Under the pieces are notes generated by a model. The model did not search any database and was not told where the DNA came from. It worked only from the letters and a program-made list of their open reading frames with translations. From contig NZ_JAAEDM010000026.1 of NCBI RefSeq assembly GCF_018129065.1, forward strand, positions 1 through 49,951: a stretch of DNA of 49,951 nucleotides. Reading direction: 5' to 3'. Made by a program: the position numbers and the translations under genes. Origin of the DNA: Neoroseomonas soli (GTDB lineage Bacteria; Pseudomonadota; Alphaproteobacteria; Acetobacterales; Acetobacteraceae). This document shows positions 1 through 8,039 of this stretch, piece by piece (within the stretch, counting starts at the first letter, position 1; each line of letters begins with the position of its first letter).

Positions 1-1083
1 CCCGCCCTGCCCGCGCCGGACGCCGCGGCCCTCGCCAGCGCGCGCCGCATCCTGGCGTCGGCACGCCGGCCGGTGGTCGTTGCGGGGCTCGAAGCCATGG
101 ACGCGGCGGCGGAGTTGCGCGCGCTCGTCGCGGCCCTCGGCTGCCCGGCGCTGGTCACCTACAAGGCCAAGGGCGTGATCGCCGATGCCGACCCGCACTT
201 CGCCGGCATCTTCACCTGCGGCGCGGCGGAAGGTCCGGTGCTCGACCGTGCCGACGCCGTGGTGATGGTCGGCGCCGATCCGGTCGAGTTCATCCCCAAG
301 CCCTGGCGCTGGCCCGTGCCGGTCATCGAGGTGGCGACCGCCCCGCGCGCCCTGCCCTATGCGTCTCCTGCCGCCGCGCTCTCCGGGGCAATCGCTCCGG
401 CGGTCGCGGCGCTGGCCGAGGGCGCGGCGCGCTCCGCCTGGGACACGGCCGAGATCGCGTCGCTGCGCGAGGCCTGGCTGCGCGCCCTGGCGAACGACCC
501 GCGGCGCGGTGCGGGGCTCGGCCCGCAGCGTGTGGTGGAAATCACCCAGGCAGCCTGCCGCAAGGCGGGCTTCGACCCACGCGCCGCGGTGGATGCCGGC
601 GCGCACATGTTCCCCGCCACCACCTTCTGGCAATGCGAGCGGCCCGGCGACCTGCTGATCTCCAACGGCCTCGCCACCATGGGCTTCGCGGTGCCGGCGG
701 CGATCGCGGCGGCGCTGCACGATCCGACGCGTGGCGCGCTGGCCTTCACGGGCGATGGCGGGCTGCTGATGGGGCTGGGGGAATTGGCGACCGCCGCGGT
801 GCTCGGCGCGCGCGTCGTCGTGGTGGCGTTCAACGACGCGACGCTCTCGCTGATCGACATCAAGAAGGAGAAGCGCGACCTGCCCGAGGGCGCGCTCGGC
901 TGGCCGCGCGCGGATCTCGCGGCCGCCATGCGGTCGATGGGTGGGCTCGGCCTGACCGCCAATTCCGAGGCGGAATTCGCCGTGGCGCTGGAACAGGCCT
1001 GCGCGGCGAAGGGTCCCGCGCTGATCGATGTCGCCGTCGATCCGAGCGGCTATCCGGCGCAGATCAAGGCCCTGCGCGGATAA
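1..1083 (+). CDS. Thiamine pyrophosphate-dependent enzyme, C-terminal part (acetolactate synthase-like), 5' end outside window
   Basis: The frame is open from base 1 to the TAA at 1081-1083, so about 360 C-terminal residues are present and the true start lies before the window. The visible part matches the central and TPP-binding domains of the acetolactate synthase/benzoylformate decarboxylase superfamily. The TPP/Mg site is seen as a GDGG motif (near 750) followed about 27 residues later by FND (near 830). The central domain carries the usual RRPVVVAG and VMVGADPVEF stretches. Substrate cannot be told: the N-terminal PYR domain with the catalytic Glu is missing. Neighbouring amidase and racemase-family genes suggest catabolism rather than branched-chain amino acid synthesis, but this is inference. 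Confidence 0.85.
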   Translation, partial: PALPAPDAAALASARRILASARRPVVVAGLEAMDAAAELRALVAALGCPALVTYKAKGVIADADPHFAGIFTCGAAEGPVLDRADAVVMVGADPVEFIPKPWRWPVPVIEVATAPRALPYASPAAALSGAIAPAVAALAEGAARSAWDTAEIASLREAWLRALANDPRRGAGLGPQRVVEITQAACRKAGFDPRAAVDAGAHMFPATTFWQCERPGDLLISNGLATMGFAVPAAIAAALHDPTRGALAFTGDGGLLMGLGELATAAVLGARVVVVAFNDATLSLIDIKKEKRDLPEGALGWPRADLAAAMRSMGGLGLTANSEAEFAVALEQACAAKGPALIDVAVDPSGYPAQIKALRG

Positions 1084-1094
1084 GCCGCCTGCGG

Positions 1095-1131
1095 CGCCAT
1101 GTCCTCCTCCACGCGGGAGGAGGACATGGCG
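1095..1131. terminator. Perfect 16-bp hairpin between convergent genes
   Basis: Arms 1095-1110 and 1116-1131 are exact reverse complements around a 5-nt loop (ACGCG). The hairpin lies between the ends of the TPP enzyme and the convergent amidase, so it probably stops transcription from both sides. No clear T-tract follows on either strand. Confidence 0.7.
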
Positions 1132-1182
1132 GTCACGGGGGCGACCGGCCGCGGGCGCCCCCGTTCGGTGCGCGCCGAGGCG

Positions 1183-2592
1183 CTACAGCGCCGGCACGCG
1201 CGCGTGCCAGTCGGTATCCCGCTGGTACGCATCCGCCACCTGCAGCGCGCGCCCTTCCGCGAAGGGCCGGGCGGAGAGTTGCAGCCCCATCGGCAGCCCG
1301 CGGTCGTCGAAGCCGCAGGGCACGCTCACCGTCGGAATGCCGAGGTAGTTGAACGGCCGCGTATTCGCCGAGACCACCATGTGCCGCGCCCAGTTGTCGG
1401 GGCTCGCGTCGATGTCGGTCTCGGCCAGCGTCGGCACGCGCGTGCGCAGCGTCGGCGTCGCGACGATGTCGTGGCCGGCGAAGGCCTCCTTGCAGAACTG
1501 CCGCAGCAGCGGCCCGCGGCGGGACAGCGTCTCCACGTAGTAATGCCCGGGGATGGCATAGCCGGCATAGAGCCGGCCCGAGAGGTGGATCGCGTAGTCG
1601 CCCGGATGCTCCCGCATCCATTGGGCGTGGATCGCCGCGGCCTCCACGCGGCTGACCACGGTGACATAGGTCCCCACGGCGTGCAGCGAGGGGCAGGAGA
1701 CATAATCCACCTTCGCCCCGCGCGCCTTCAGCACCCCGAGGGCCGCCTCGAAGCCCTTCACCACGACGTCGTCGGCACCGTCGAAGAACCACTCCTTCGG
1801 CACGGCGATGGAAAGGCCGCGGATGTCGCCGGTCAGCGCTGCCTCGTAGTCCGGAACCTCCTCCGGCGCGCTGGTCGGGTCGAGCGGGTCCTTGCCGGAG
1901 ATCACGGTCATGATCCGCGCGGCGTCGCGCGCCGTGCGCGTCAGCGGCCCGACATTGTCCATGGAAAACGACAGCGGCATCACCCCGGCGCGCGAGACGC
2001 GCGTCATCGTCCCCTTGATGCCGGTCACGCCGCAGATGGTTGCCGGCAGGCGGATCGATCCGCCGGTGTCCGAACCCAGGGCAGCGGCGAAGAACCGCGC
2101 CGCCACGCCCGCGCCGGATCCCGAGGAGGAGCCGCCCGTGCAATAGGCCAGGTCCCACGGGTTGTGGCAGTCGCCGAAATGCCCGTTGTGGCCGGTCGGG
2201 TTCTGCGCGAACTCGGCCATGTTCAGCGTGCCCATGTCGATGGCGCCGGCCGCGTCCAGCTTCTGCAGCACCGTCGCCGTCACCGTGGGCCTGAAGTCCT
2301 TGCGGATCTTCGAGCCGCAGGTGCTCACCTTCCCGGCGCGGTAGTACATGTCCTTGTTCATCATCGGCACGCCCGAGAGCGGGCCGGGCTTCGCGCCGGC
2401 GGCGCGCGCCTTGTCCTGCGCAGCCGCGGCCTCGATCGCCGCGTCGCGGTCCAGGCGGATGACGGAATTCACCTTGCCGTCATGCGCGTCGATGCGCGCC
2501 AGGCTGGCGCGGACCATGGCTTCCGCCGTCGCCTCGCCCTTCGCAAAAGCGTCCACGGCCTCGGTGACCGAAAGGTTCGTGAGGTCGCTCAT
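1183..2592 (-). CDS. Amidase (amidase-signature family, AtzE/GatA-like)
   Basis: This 469-residue protein belongs to the amidase-signature hydrolases, which cleave C-N amide bonds with a Ser-cisSer-Lys triad. Visible elements are Lys80 in the MMNKD segment, the Gly/Ser-rich signature with the cis-Ser around residues 155-157, and the nucleophile Ser179 in GSDTGGSIR. Length matches the family. The ATG at 2592 overlaps the TGA of the upstream small gene (TCAT at 2589-2592), so the two are translationally coupled. That pairing resembles AtzE (1-carboxybiuret hydrolase) with AtzG, or GatA with GatC. A cytoplasmic amide or urea-derivative hydrolase is likely; the substrate is unknown. It is not likely to be the housekeeping GatA because no gatB is adjacent. 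Confidence 0.88.
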   Translation of the reverse strand: MSDLTNLSVTEAVDAFAKGEATAEAMVRASLARIDAHDGKVNSVIRLDRDAAIEAAAAQDKARAAGAKPGPLSGVPMMNKDMYYRAGKVSTCGSKIRKDFRPTVTATVLQKLDAAGAIDMGTLNMAEFAQNPTGHNGHFGDCHNPWDLAYCTGGSSSGSGAGVAARFFAAALGSDTGGSIRLPATICGVTGIKGTMTRVSRAGVMPLSFSMDNVGPLTRTARDAARIMTVISGKDPLDPTSAPEEVPDYEAALTGDIRGLSIAVPKEWFFDGADDVVVKGFEAALGVLKARGAKVDYVSCPSLHAVGTYVTVVSRVEAAAIHAQWMREHPGDYAIHLSGRLYAGYAIPGHYYVETLSRRGPLLRQFCKEAFAGHDIVATPTLRTRVPTLAETDIDASPDNWARHMVVSANTRPFNYLGIPTVSVPCGFDDRGLPMGLQLSARPFAEGRALQVADAYQRDTDWHARVPAL

Positions 2593-2795
2593 GCCCGCTT
2601 CTCCGCTTCCTCGCGCAGCGCGGCCTCGAAGGAGGACGGCTCGTCCTCGAAGACCAGCGTGCCGCGGACAGCCTCGAATTCCGCGATCAGCGCGGCGAGG
2701 TCCGCGAGGCCGCGCTGCGCGGCCTGGTTGGGGCTCGTCACGCCGGACCAGAGGCGGATCGCCTCCATCATCTGCGGAACCGGATCTGTCGGCAT
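2589..2795 (-). CDS. Small AtzG-like (DUF4089-type) partner of the amidase
   Basis: A 68-residue acidic, helical protein starting MPTDPVPQM. The start at 2795 is chosen because AAGGAG lies about 9 nt before it; an upstream in-frame ATG (2825) has no such site and would place this Shine-Dalgarno inside the gene. Size, helical character and the 4-nt overlap with the amidase match AtzG, the small subunit that binds and stabilises AtzE in cyanuric-acid/biuret breakdown and that resembles GatC. No catalytic motif is expected. The DUF4089 assignment comes from size, context and the ...W.G...PNQ..QR pattern, not from a search. Confidence 0.7.
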   Translation of the reverse strand: MPTDPVPQMMEAIRLWSGVTSPNQAAQRGLADLAALIAEFEAVRGTLVFEDEPSSFEAALREEAEKRA

Positions 2796-2899
2796 GCTGG
2801 CTGTCTCCTTCATAGGACGCGCCATCGTCGCCCGTGCCGACGGATTTGCAAACCCCGTGCCCGGCTGGCAGCCTCGGCCCGCCAGACGAGGAAACGCAG

Positions 2900-4036
2900 A
2901 TGAAGATCGTGGACGTCCGAGCCTTCCCCACTTCCTTCCCGCTGCCGCAGGGCGGCCCGCGCCTCGGCATCGGCCAGGCGGTGAAGCGCGACGCGGTGAT
3001 GGTCAAGGTGATCACCGAGGACGGCATCGTCGGCTGGGGCGAAAGCCATCACGGCCGCGCGCACACCGCGATCGCGAAACTCATCGAGACGACGCTGCGC
3101 GGCCTCATCCTCGGCATGGACGCCTTCGACACCACGGGCATCAACGCGCGCATCTACAAGTACCAACTGGCATCGCACGGGATGGGCGCGGCCTGCGCGA
3201 TGGCGATGTCGGGCATCGACATGGCGCTGTGGGACGCCAAGGGGAAGGCGCTGAACCTGCCGCTCTACAAGCTGCTCGGCGGCTCGGCGCGGCCGGTGCC
3301 GGCCTATGCCGGCGGCGTCGCGCTCGGCTACCAGGAACCCGCGGCGCTGATCGACGAGGCGGCGCCGCACATCGATGCCGGATACAAGGCGGCGAAGCTG
3401 CGCGTCGGCGACACGGTGAAGGCCGACGTGGCGCGCATGGAAGCGGTGCGCGACGCCTTCGGCAACGACCTCACCATCCTGACGGACGCGAATATCGGCT
3501 ACTCGGTGGACCAGGTGCGGCAGGTGATGCCGGAGATGGACCGGCTGGACATCGGCTGGCTCGAGGAACCCTTCCCCGCGCACGACCACCATTCCTATTC
3601 GCAGGCGCGCGGCTATGGCTCGACGCCGCTCGCCGCCGGCGAGAACCACTTCACGCGCTATGAGTTCACCCGCGTGCTGGAGGACGGCGTCATCACGATC
3701 TGGCAGCCGGACCTGTCGAAATGCGGCGGCATCACCGAGGCGCTGCGCATCGCCGGCATGGCCTCCGCCTTCAAGATCCCGATCCACCCGCATTCCTCGA
3801 TGACGGGCGTGAACCAGGCGGCGTCGATCCACTTCCTCGCCGCCATCGAGAACGGCGGCTATTTCGAGGCCGACATCTCGAAGGCGAACCGCTTCCGCGA
3901 TGAACTCGGCAGTACGCCCTGGGCTATCGGCGCGGACGGCAATGTCCGCCCGAACGAGACGCCCGGCATCGGGGTGGAGGTGGACGAGGCCTTCCTCGCC
4001 GCCTACCCGGCGATCGAAGGGCCGGGCTACGTCTGA
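2900..4036 (+). CDS. Mandelate racemase/muconate lactonizing enzyme family protein
   Basis: A 378-residue enolase-superfamily enzyme that abstracts a proton alpha to a carboxylate, using Mg2+. Metal ligands are visible as Asp196 (LTDAN), Glu222 (LEEPF) and Glu248 (GEN). The second-sheet lysine is Lys166 in KLR, and the His-Asp dyad side is represented by Asp271 (QPDLSKCGG) with His296/His298 (IHPHSS). The N-terminal capping domain covers about residues 1-115. The ATG at 2900 follows GAGGAA at a suitable distance. It is divergent from the amidase pair. The likely substrate is a sugar acid or other hydroxy acid; the exact reaction (dehydration, racemisation, lactonisation) cannot be read from sequence. 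Confidence 0.88.
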   Translation: MKIVDVRAFPTSFPLPQGGPRLGIGQAVKRDAVMVKVITEDGIVGWGESHHGRAHTAIAKLIETTLRGLILGMDAFDTTGINARIYKYQLASHGMGAACAMAMSGIDMALWDAKGKALNLPLYKLLGGSARPVPAYAGGVALGYQEPAALIDEAAPHIDAGYKAAKLRVGDTVKADVARMEAVRDAFGNDLTILTDANIGYSVDQVRQVMPEMDRLDIGWLEEPFPAHDHHSYSQARGYGSTPLAAGENHFTRYEFTRVLEDGVITIWQPDLSKCGGITEALRIAGMASAFKIPIHPHSSMTGVNQAASIHFLAAIENGGYFEADISKANRFRDELGSTPWAIGADGNVRPNETPGIGVEVDEAFLAAYPAIEGPGYV

Positions 4037-4168
4037 GCCCCGCCTTCAGGGCAACCTCATGCTCCATCGCCTGGCGGCCCCGCGCGTCGCCAGGGTTCCG
4101 GCGCCTCCGCGGCCTTCCCTGCCTCTGGCGGGCCGTCGCGGCCTCGGCCGGCCGGACCGCCTCCGCGT

Positions 4169-5872
4169 TCACCCCGCGATGGCGTAGGCCGGGCGGCGCG
4201 GATCGGCGCCAGCGCGCACCAGCCCGGCACGCGGGTCCGACAGCACCGCTTCCACGCTGCCGGCGAGCCAGGTGACCTCCGGCCACTCCTTCACCTCGTG
4301 CCCGCGCGCCGAGAGGCCGTCGCGCACCGATTGCGGGATGCGCGCCTCCGCCGCCACGCGGCGCGGGAAGTAGTCGAAGGGCGCGAAGGAAGAGGGGAAG
4401 GCATAGGAGGCGATGCGCGGCGCCTCGATCGCCTCCTGCAATTCCATGCCGAAATGGAAGACGTTGAGCATGACCTGCAGCATGGCCTGGATCTGCACGT
4501 CGCCGCCCGGCGTGCCGAAGGGCATGACGCCGCCATCCTCGGTGACGACCATCGCCGGGTTCGGCGTCAGGCGCGGCCGCTTGCCCGGCGCGACGCCCGA
4601 CGGATGCGCCGGATCGGGCCGCGACTGGCTGCCGCGGTTGGACGGGATCAGCCCCAGCCCCGGCACCACCGGCGAGTTCCAGGACCCATCGGACGGCGTC
4701 GCGCTGAAGGCATTCCCCCAGCGATCGACGACAGCGACGTAGGAGGTATCGGCCTCCACCTTCGGCAGGTCGGCGCGCTGCGGGCCATCGGCCGGCGTGC
4801 CCTGCCCCAGCAGCGGCGGATACATCGACGGATGCGCATGCCGCGGGTCGATCTGCGCAAGGCGCGCGTCGAGATGCTCGGGCGACAGCAACTCGTCCAG
4901 CGGCACGGGCGTGAAGCGCGGATCGCCGAAATGGTACTCGCGGTCGGCCATCGCCGCCTTCACGCATTCGGTCAGCAGGTGCAGGTAGTCCACCGAGTTG
5001 TGCCGCATCCCGTCGAAGCCCGCGCGCTCCATCAGCAGCAGCGCCTGCGCCAGCGCCGGTCCCTGGCACCAGGGCCCGCAGGTCAGCAGCGTATGGCCGC
5101 GCCAGCCGCGCATGACGGCAGGCTCAAGTCGTGAACGGAAGCCCGCCATGTCCTCCATGGAGAGGAAGCCGCCCTCGCCCTGGATGAAGCGCACGATCTC
5201 GCGCGCTATGTCGCCGCGGTAGAAGGCGGCATGAGCCGCCGCGAGCCCCGCCATCCGCCCGCCGGTCGCGGCGGCGCGGCGTTCCTCCTCCACCATGAAG
5301 GACAGCGTGCGCGCGAGGTCGGACTGCACGAAGCGTTCGCCGGCGCGCGGCGGCTCCCCGCCCGGCAGGAAGATCGCGGCATTGGACGGGTATTGCGCAT
5401 ACTCGTCGCGATGCGCCGCCACCGTCTCCGCGAGCAGCGGGAAGACGGCAAAGCCTTCCGCCGCGTAGCGGATGGCGTATCGGGCCACATCCCCGAAGCC
5501 CATGGTGCCGTGGCGTTCGAGCGCGGTGATCCAGGCATCCGGCGCCGCGGGCACGACCGTGCGGCGCACGCCGTTCGGGATCCTGCCGCCATGCTCGCGC
5601 ATGAAGACGTCCGGCGGCAGGGCGCGCGGCCAATGGCCGAGGCCGGCGATGGTCTCCACCGTGCCGTCCGCCATGCGGATCATGATCGGCGCGACGCCGG
5701 CGACGTTCACCAGGTCCGGCAGCAGCACACCCAGCGCGATGCCCGCGGCGCAGCCGGCATCGACCGCATTGCCGCCTGCCTCCAGCACGGCCATGCCTGC
5801 CGTGGACGCGAGATAATGCCCGGCCGAGACGGCATGGCGCGGGCCGGAAAGCGTCGGGCGGGTGGCGAACAT
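4169..5872 (-). CDS. Gamma-glutamyltransferase family protein
   Basis: A 567-residue Ntn-hydrolase of the gamma-glutamyltransferase family, made as a proenzyme that cleaves itself before a threonine. The catalytic Thr is Thr376, in DTSYVAVVD, which aligns with the TTHYSVVD segment of E. coli GGT. The N-terminal GGNAVDAG stretch typical of the large subunit is at residues 33-40. The start at 5872 is supported by GGAGGA just upstream. There is no signal peptide, so the protein is probably cytoplasmic, unlike periplasmic E. coli Ggt; such members often act on gamma-glutamyl conjugates or acylated antibiotics in catabolism. It converges on the racemase-family gene. Confidence 0.88.
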   Translation of the reverse strand: MFATRPTLSGPRHAVSAGHYLASTAGMAVLEAGGNAVDAGCAAGIALGVLLPDLVNVAGVAPIMIRMADGTVETIAGLGHWPRALPPDVFMREHGGRIPNGVRRTVVPAAPDAWITALERHGTMGFGDVARYAIRYAAEGFAVFPLLAETVAAHRDEYAQYPSNAAIFLPGGEPPRAGERFVQSDLARTLSFMVEEERRAAATGGRMAGLAAAHAAFYRGDIAREIVRFIQGEGGFLSMEDMAGFRSRLEPAVMRGWRGHTLLTCGPWCQGPALAQALLLMERAGFDGMRHNSVDYLHLLTECVKAAMADREYHFGDPRFTPVPLDELLSPEHLDARLAQIDPRHAHPSMYPPLLGQGTPADGPQRADLPKVEADTSYVAVVDRWGNAFSATPSDGSWNSPVVPGLGLIPSNRGSQSRPDPAHPSGVAPGKRPRLTPNPAMVVTEDGGVMPFGTPGGDVQIQAMLQVMLNVFHFGMELQEAIEAPRIASYAFPSSFAPFDYFPRRVAAEARIPQSVRDGLSARGHEVKEWPEVTWLAGSVEAVLSDPRAGLVRAGADPRRPAYAIAG

Positions 5873-5992
5873 GGGTGGGTCCTCCCGGGTCGGTGGCGGC
5901 AGGGTCGGCGCGCGGCGGCCATGCGTCAACCGCGGCTTGGCGCGCGGCCGAGGCAAGGCAAGTATGCCGCCGCCTCAAAGGGAGCAACGCCC

Positions 5993-6778
5993 ATGTCCGA
6001 ACCCGTCCTGCTTTCGATCGATGCCCGCGGCATCGCCACCGCGACACTGAACAAGCCCGCCAAGGGCAATGCCTATGACGAGGACCTGCTCGGCGCGCTG
6101 ATCGCCGGCCTCGACAAGCTGCGCGACGACCCGGCGGTGCGCGCGCTGGTGATCCGCGGTGCGGGCAAGCACTTCCAGGCCGGCGCGGATCTCGACTGGC
6201 TCGCCGTGGCCGCGACCTATGGGCCGGAGCAGGCCTATGCCGCCTCCATGGCGACCACCACCGCCATGCAGAAGCTGAACGAATTCCCCCGCCCGACCTT
6301 CGCCCTGGTGCACGGCGCCTGCTTCGGCGGCGGCTGCGGCGTGGTGTGCTGCGTCGATGTCGCCATCGCGACGACGGATGCGATCTTCGGCATCACCGAA
6401 GTCCGCGTCGGCGTCGCCCCCACCCCGATCAGCACGCACATGGTGCACGCCATGGGCCTGCGGCAGACGCGTCGCTACGCCCTCACCGGCGAGCGTTTCG
6501 ACGCCGCCGAGGCGATGCGCATCGGCCTGGTGCATGAGGTGGTCGAACCCGGCAAGGCCGATGCCCGCCTCGCGGAGATCATCGACCAGACCATGCTTTC
6601 CGCGCCCAGCGCGATCGCCATGACGAAGGATTCGTTCCTCGGCGCCAACGGGCTTAAGCTCTCGGAGCGGGAGATGTCGCTGCTCGCGCACGAATCCTGG
6701 ATGCAGCGGGCCTCGGCCGAGGGGAAGGAAGGCCTCGCGGCCTTCCAGCAGAAGCGCCGGCCGGCCTGGTACAAGTAA
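5993..6778 (+). CDS. Enoyl-CoA hydratase/isomerase family protein
   Basis: A 261-residue crotonase-fold protein. The oxyanion-hole segments are GKHFQAGADLDWL (about residues 58-70) and ACFGGGCG (about 109-116). A catalytic-type Glu lies in ITEVRVG. The KHFxAGADLxWM-like segment resembles methylglutaconyl-CoA and isohexenylglutaconyl-CoA hydratases (LiuC/AtuE) more than FadB-type hydratases, which would suggest leucine or terpenoid breakdown, but no liu/atu neighbours are present. The start at 5993 has AAAGGGAG upstream. It is divergent from the gamma-glutamyltransferase gene, separated by 120 bp. Confidence 0.87.
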   Translation: MSEPVLLSIDARGIATATLNKPAKGNAYDEDLLGALIAGLDKLRDDPAVRALVIRGAGKHFQAGADLDWLAVAATYGPEQAYAASMATTTAMQKLNEFPRPTFALVHGACFGGGCGVVCCVDVAIATTDAIFGITEVRVGVAPTPISTHMVHAMGLRQTRRYALTGERFDAAEAMRIGLVHEVVEPGKADARLAEIIDQTMLSAPSAIAMTKDSFLGANGLKLSEREMSLLAHESWMQRASAEGKEGLAAFQQKRRPAWYK

Positions 6779-6808
6779 GGCTACCTCAACCTCTGGTTGC
6801 AGGCACGG

Positions 6809-6843
6809 CTCCCTCCGACAAGACGCCCGCTTGTCGGAGGGAG
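6809..6843 (+). terminator. 14-bp perfect hairpin after the enoyl-CoA hydratase gene
   Basis: Arms 6809-6822 and 6830-6843 pair perfectly around a 7-nt loop (ACGCCCG), 31 nt after the stop codon. The run that follows is only partly T-rich. It insulates the pst operon from read-through, and its last base is also the first base of the Pho box. Confidence 0.75.
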
Positions 6844-6860
6844 TGTCATCGATCTTTCAC
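6843..6860 (+). promoter_or_regulatory. Pho box (PhoB-binding site) in front of pstS
   Basis: GTGTCAT-CGAT-CTTTCAC matches the PhoB direct-repeat consensus CTGTCAT-AWAW-CTGTCAY, with two 7-mers 11 bp apart; the second 11-mer continues as CTTTCACAAAT to 6864. It is the only good match seen in the pstS upstream region and lies 100 bp before the pstS start. Low-phosphate activation of the operon by PhoB is therefore expected. Confidence 0.75.
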
Positions 6861-6959
6861 AAATTTGAAATCTCGAAGTCTTTCGTCGGGCCTAGAACCC
6901 CGCCCGGTGCTGCTCCGTCCGGGGCAGCGATGGTTCTACCATTGACGGAGAGAGACGCT

Positions 6960-7979
6960 GTGAACAGGCGGTCCTTCCTTCTCGGCGCCGGTGCGACGCT
7001 GAGCCTTCCGATCATCGATGCGCGTGCGCAGGGCACGCAGATCACGGGCGCCGGCGCGTCCTTCCCGAACCCGATCTACCAGAAGTGGGCCGAGGCGGCC
7101 CGCGCCGCCGTGGGCGTGCAGCTCAACTACCAGTCGGTCGGCTCGGGCGCCGGCATCAACCAGATCCGCAACCGCACGGTCGATTTCGGCGCCACCGACG
7201 CGCCGCTGACCGCCCAGCAGTTGCAGGAAGGCAACCTGCTGCAGTTCCCGACGGTGATGGGCTCCATCGTGCCGATCATCAACGTCCCGGGCATCGAGGA
7301 CGAGCAGCTCAAGCTGACCGGCGAGGTGCTGGCCGACATCTTCCTCGGCAAGATCACCCGCTGGAACGACCAGCGCATCGTGGCCCTGAACGCCGGCGTG
7401 AACCTGCCCGCGCAGGCCATCGCGCCGGTCTACCGCGCGGATGGCTCGGGCACGACCTTCGTGTTCACCTCCTACCTCTCGGCCACCTCGGCGGAGTGGA
7501 AGGACAAGGTCGGTGCGGCGACCTCGGTGCGCTGGCCCGTCGGCAACGGCGCCCGCGGCAATGAGGGCGTGGCCGGCGGCGTGCGCAACACGCGCGGCGG
7601 CATCGGCTATGTCGAGAACGCCTACGCCACCGCCAACCGCCTGGTGACGACGCAGCTTCGCAACAAGGCCGGCAACTTCGTGAAGCCGAAGATGGAGAAC
7701 TTCGTCGCCGCGGCCACCAACGCCGACTGGAGCGTGCCGGGCTTCGCCGCGAGCATCATCGACCAGGCCGGCGCGAATTCCTGGCCGATCGTCTCGCCGA
7801 CCTTCATCCTGCTGCCGACCAACCCGCAGGATCCCGCGCGCAGCGCCCATGTCCGCCGCTTCTTCGACTGGGCCTTCACCAGCGGGGACGACCTGGCGCG
7901 GGAACTCGAGTACATCCCGCTGCCGGCGGCGACCAAGACCGCCATCCGTGCGGCGTGGCGCACCCAGTTCGGCGCCTGA
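6960..7979 (+). CDS. pstS: Phosphate ABC transporter substrate-binding protein PstS
   Basis: A 339-residue periplasmic phosphate-binding protein that delivers phosphate to PstCAB. The mature part opens with ITGAGASFPNPIYQKW, the PstS phosphate-loop signature, and carries GSGAGINQI, DFGATDAPL and YRADGSGTTFVF, which form the anion site. The start is the GTG at 6960, preceded by GGAGAGAG. This gives an N-terminus with NRRSFLLGAG, a twin-arginine-like signal ending near ARAQ, which is unusual because most PstS proteins use Sec. An upstream in-frame ATG would run into the Pho-box region and is rejected. It is the first gene of the pst-pho operon and is followed by a hairpin that may raise its level over pstCAB. 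Confidence 0.95.
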   Translation: MNRRSFLLGAGATLSLPIIDARAQGTQITGAGASFPNPIYQKWAEAARAAVGVQLNYQSVGSGAGINQIRNRTVDFGATDAPLTAQQLQEGNLLQFPTVMGSIVPIINVPGIEDEQLKLTGEVLADIFLGKITRWNDQRIVALNAGVNLPAQAIAPVYRADGSGTTFVFTSYLSATSAEWKDKVGAATSVRWPVGNGARGNEGVAGGVRNTRGGIGYVENAYATANRLVTTQLRNKAGNFVKPKMENFVAAATNADWSVPGFAASIIDQAGANSWPIVSPTFILLPTNPQDPARSAHVRRFFDWAFTSGDDLARELEYIPLPAATKTAIRAAWRTQFGA

Positions 7980-7987
7980 TACAAGAA

Positions 7988-8009
7988 GGGGCCGGCACGC
8001 GCCGGCCCC
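7988..8009 (+). terminator. GC-rich hairpin between pstS and pstC (possible attenuator)
   Basis: GGGGCCGGC (7988-7996) pairs with GCCGGCCCC (8001-8009) around ACGC. No T-tract follows. Placed right after the binding-protein gene, it may stabilise pstS mRNA or cut read-through into the permease genes. Confidence 0.55.
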
Positions 8010-8039
8010 TCCCAACCCTGACGCGACGGACCACTCCCC

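Noticed and set aside
1099-3663. An 854-codon open frame on the + strand, and GGAGGAGGACATG at 1116-1128 that looks like a ribosome site with a start codon.
   Set aside because: The frame lies antisense to the amidase and then out of frame with the racemase gene; its composition is the Arg/His/Gly mix of shadow frames. The apparent ribosome site is one arm of the terminator hairpin.
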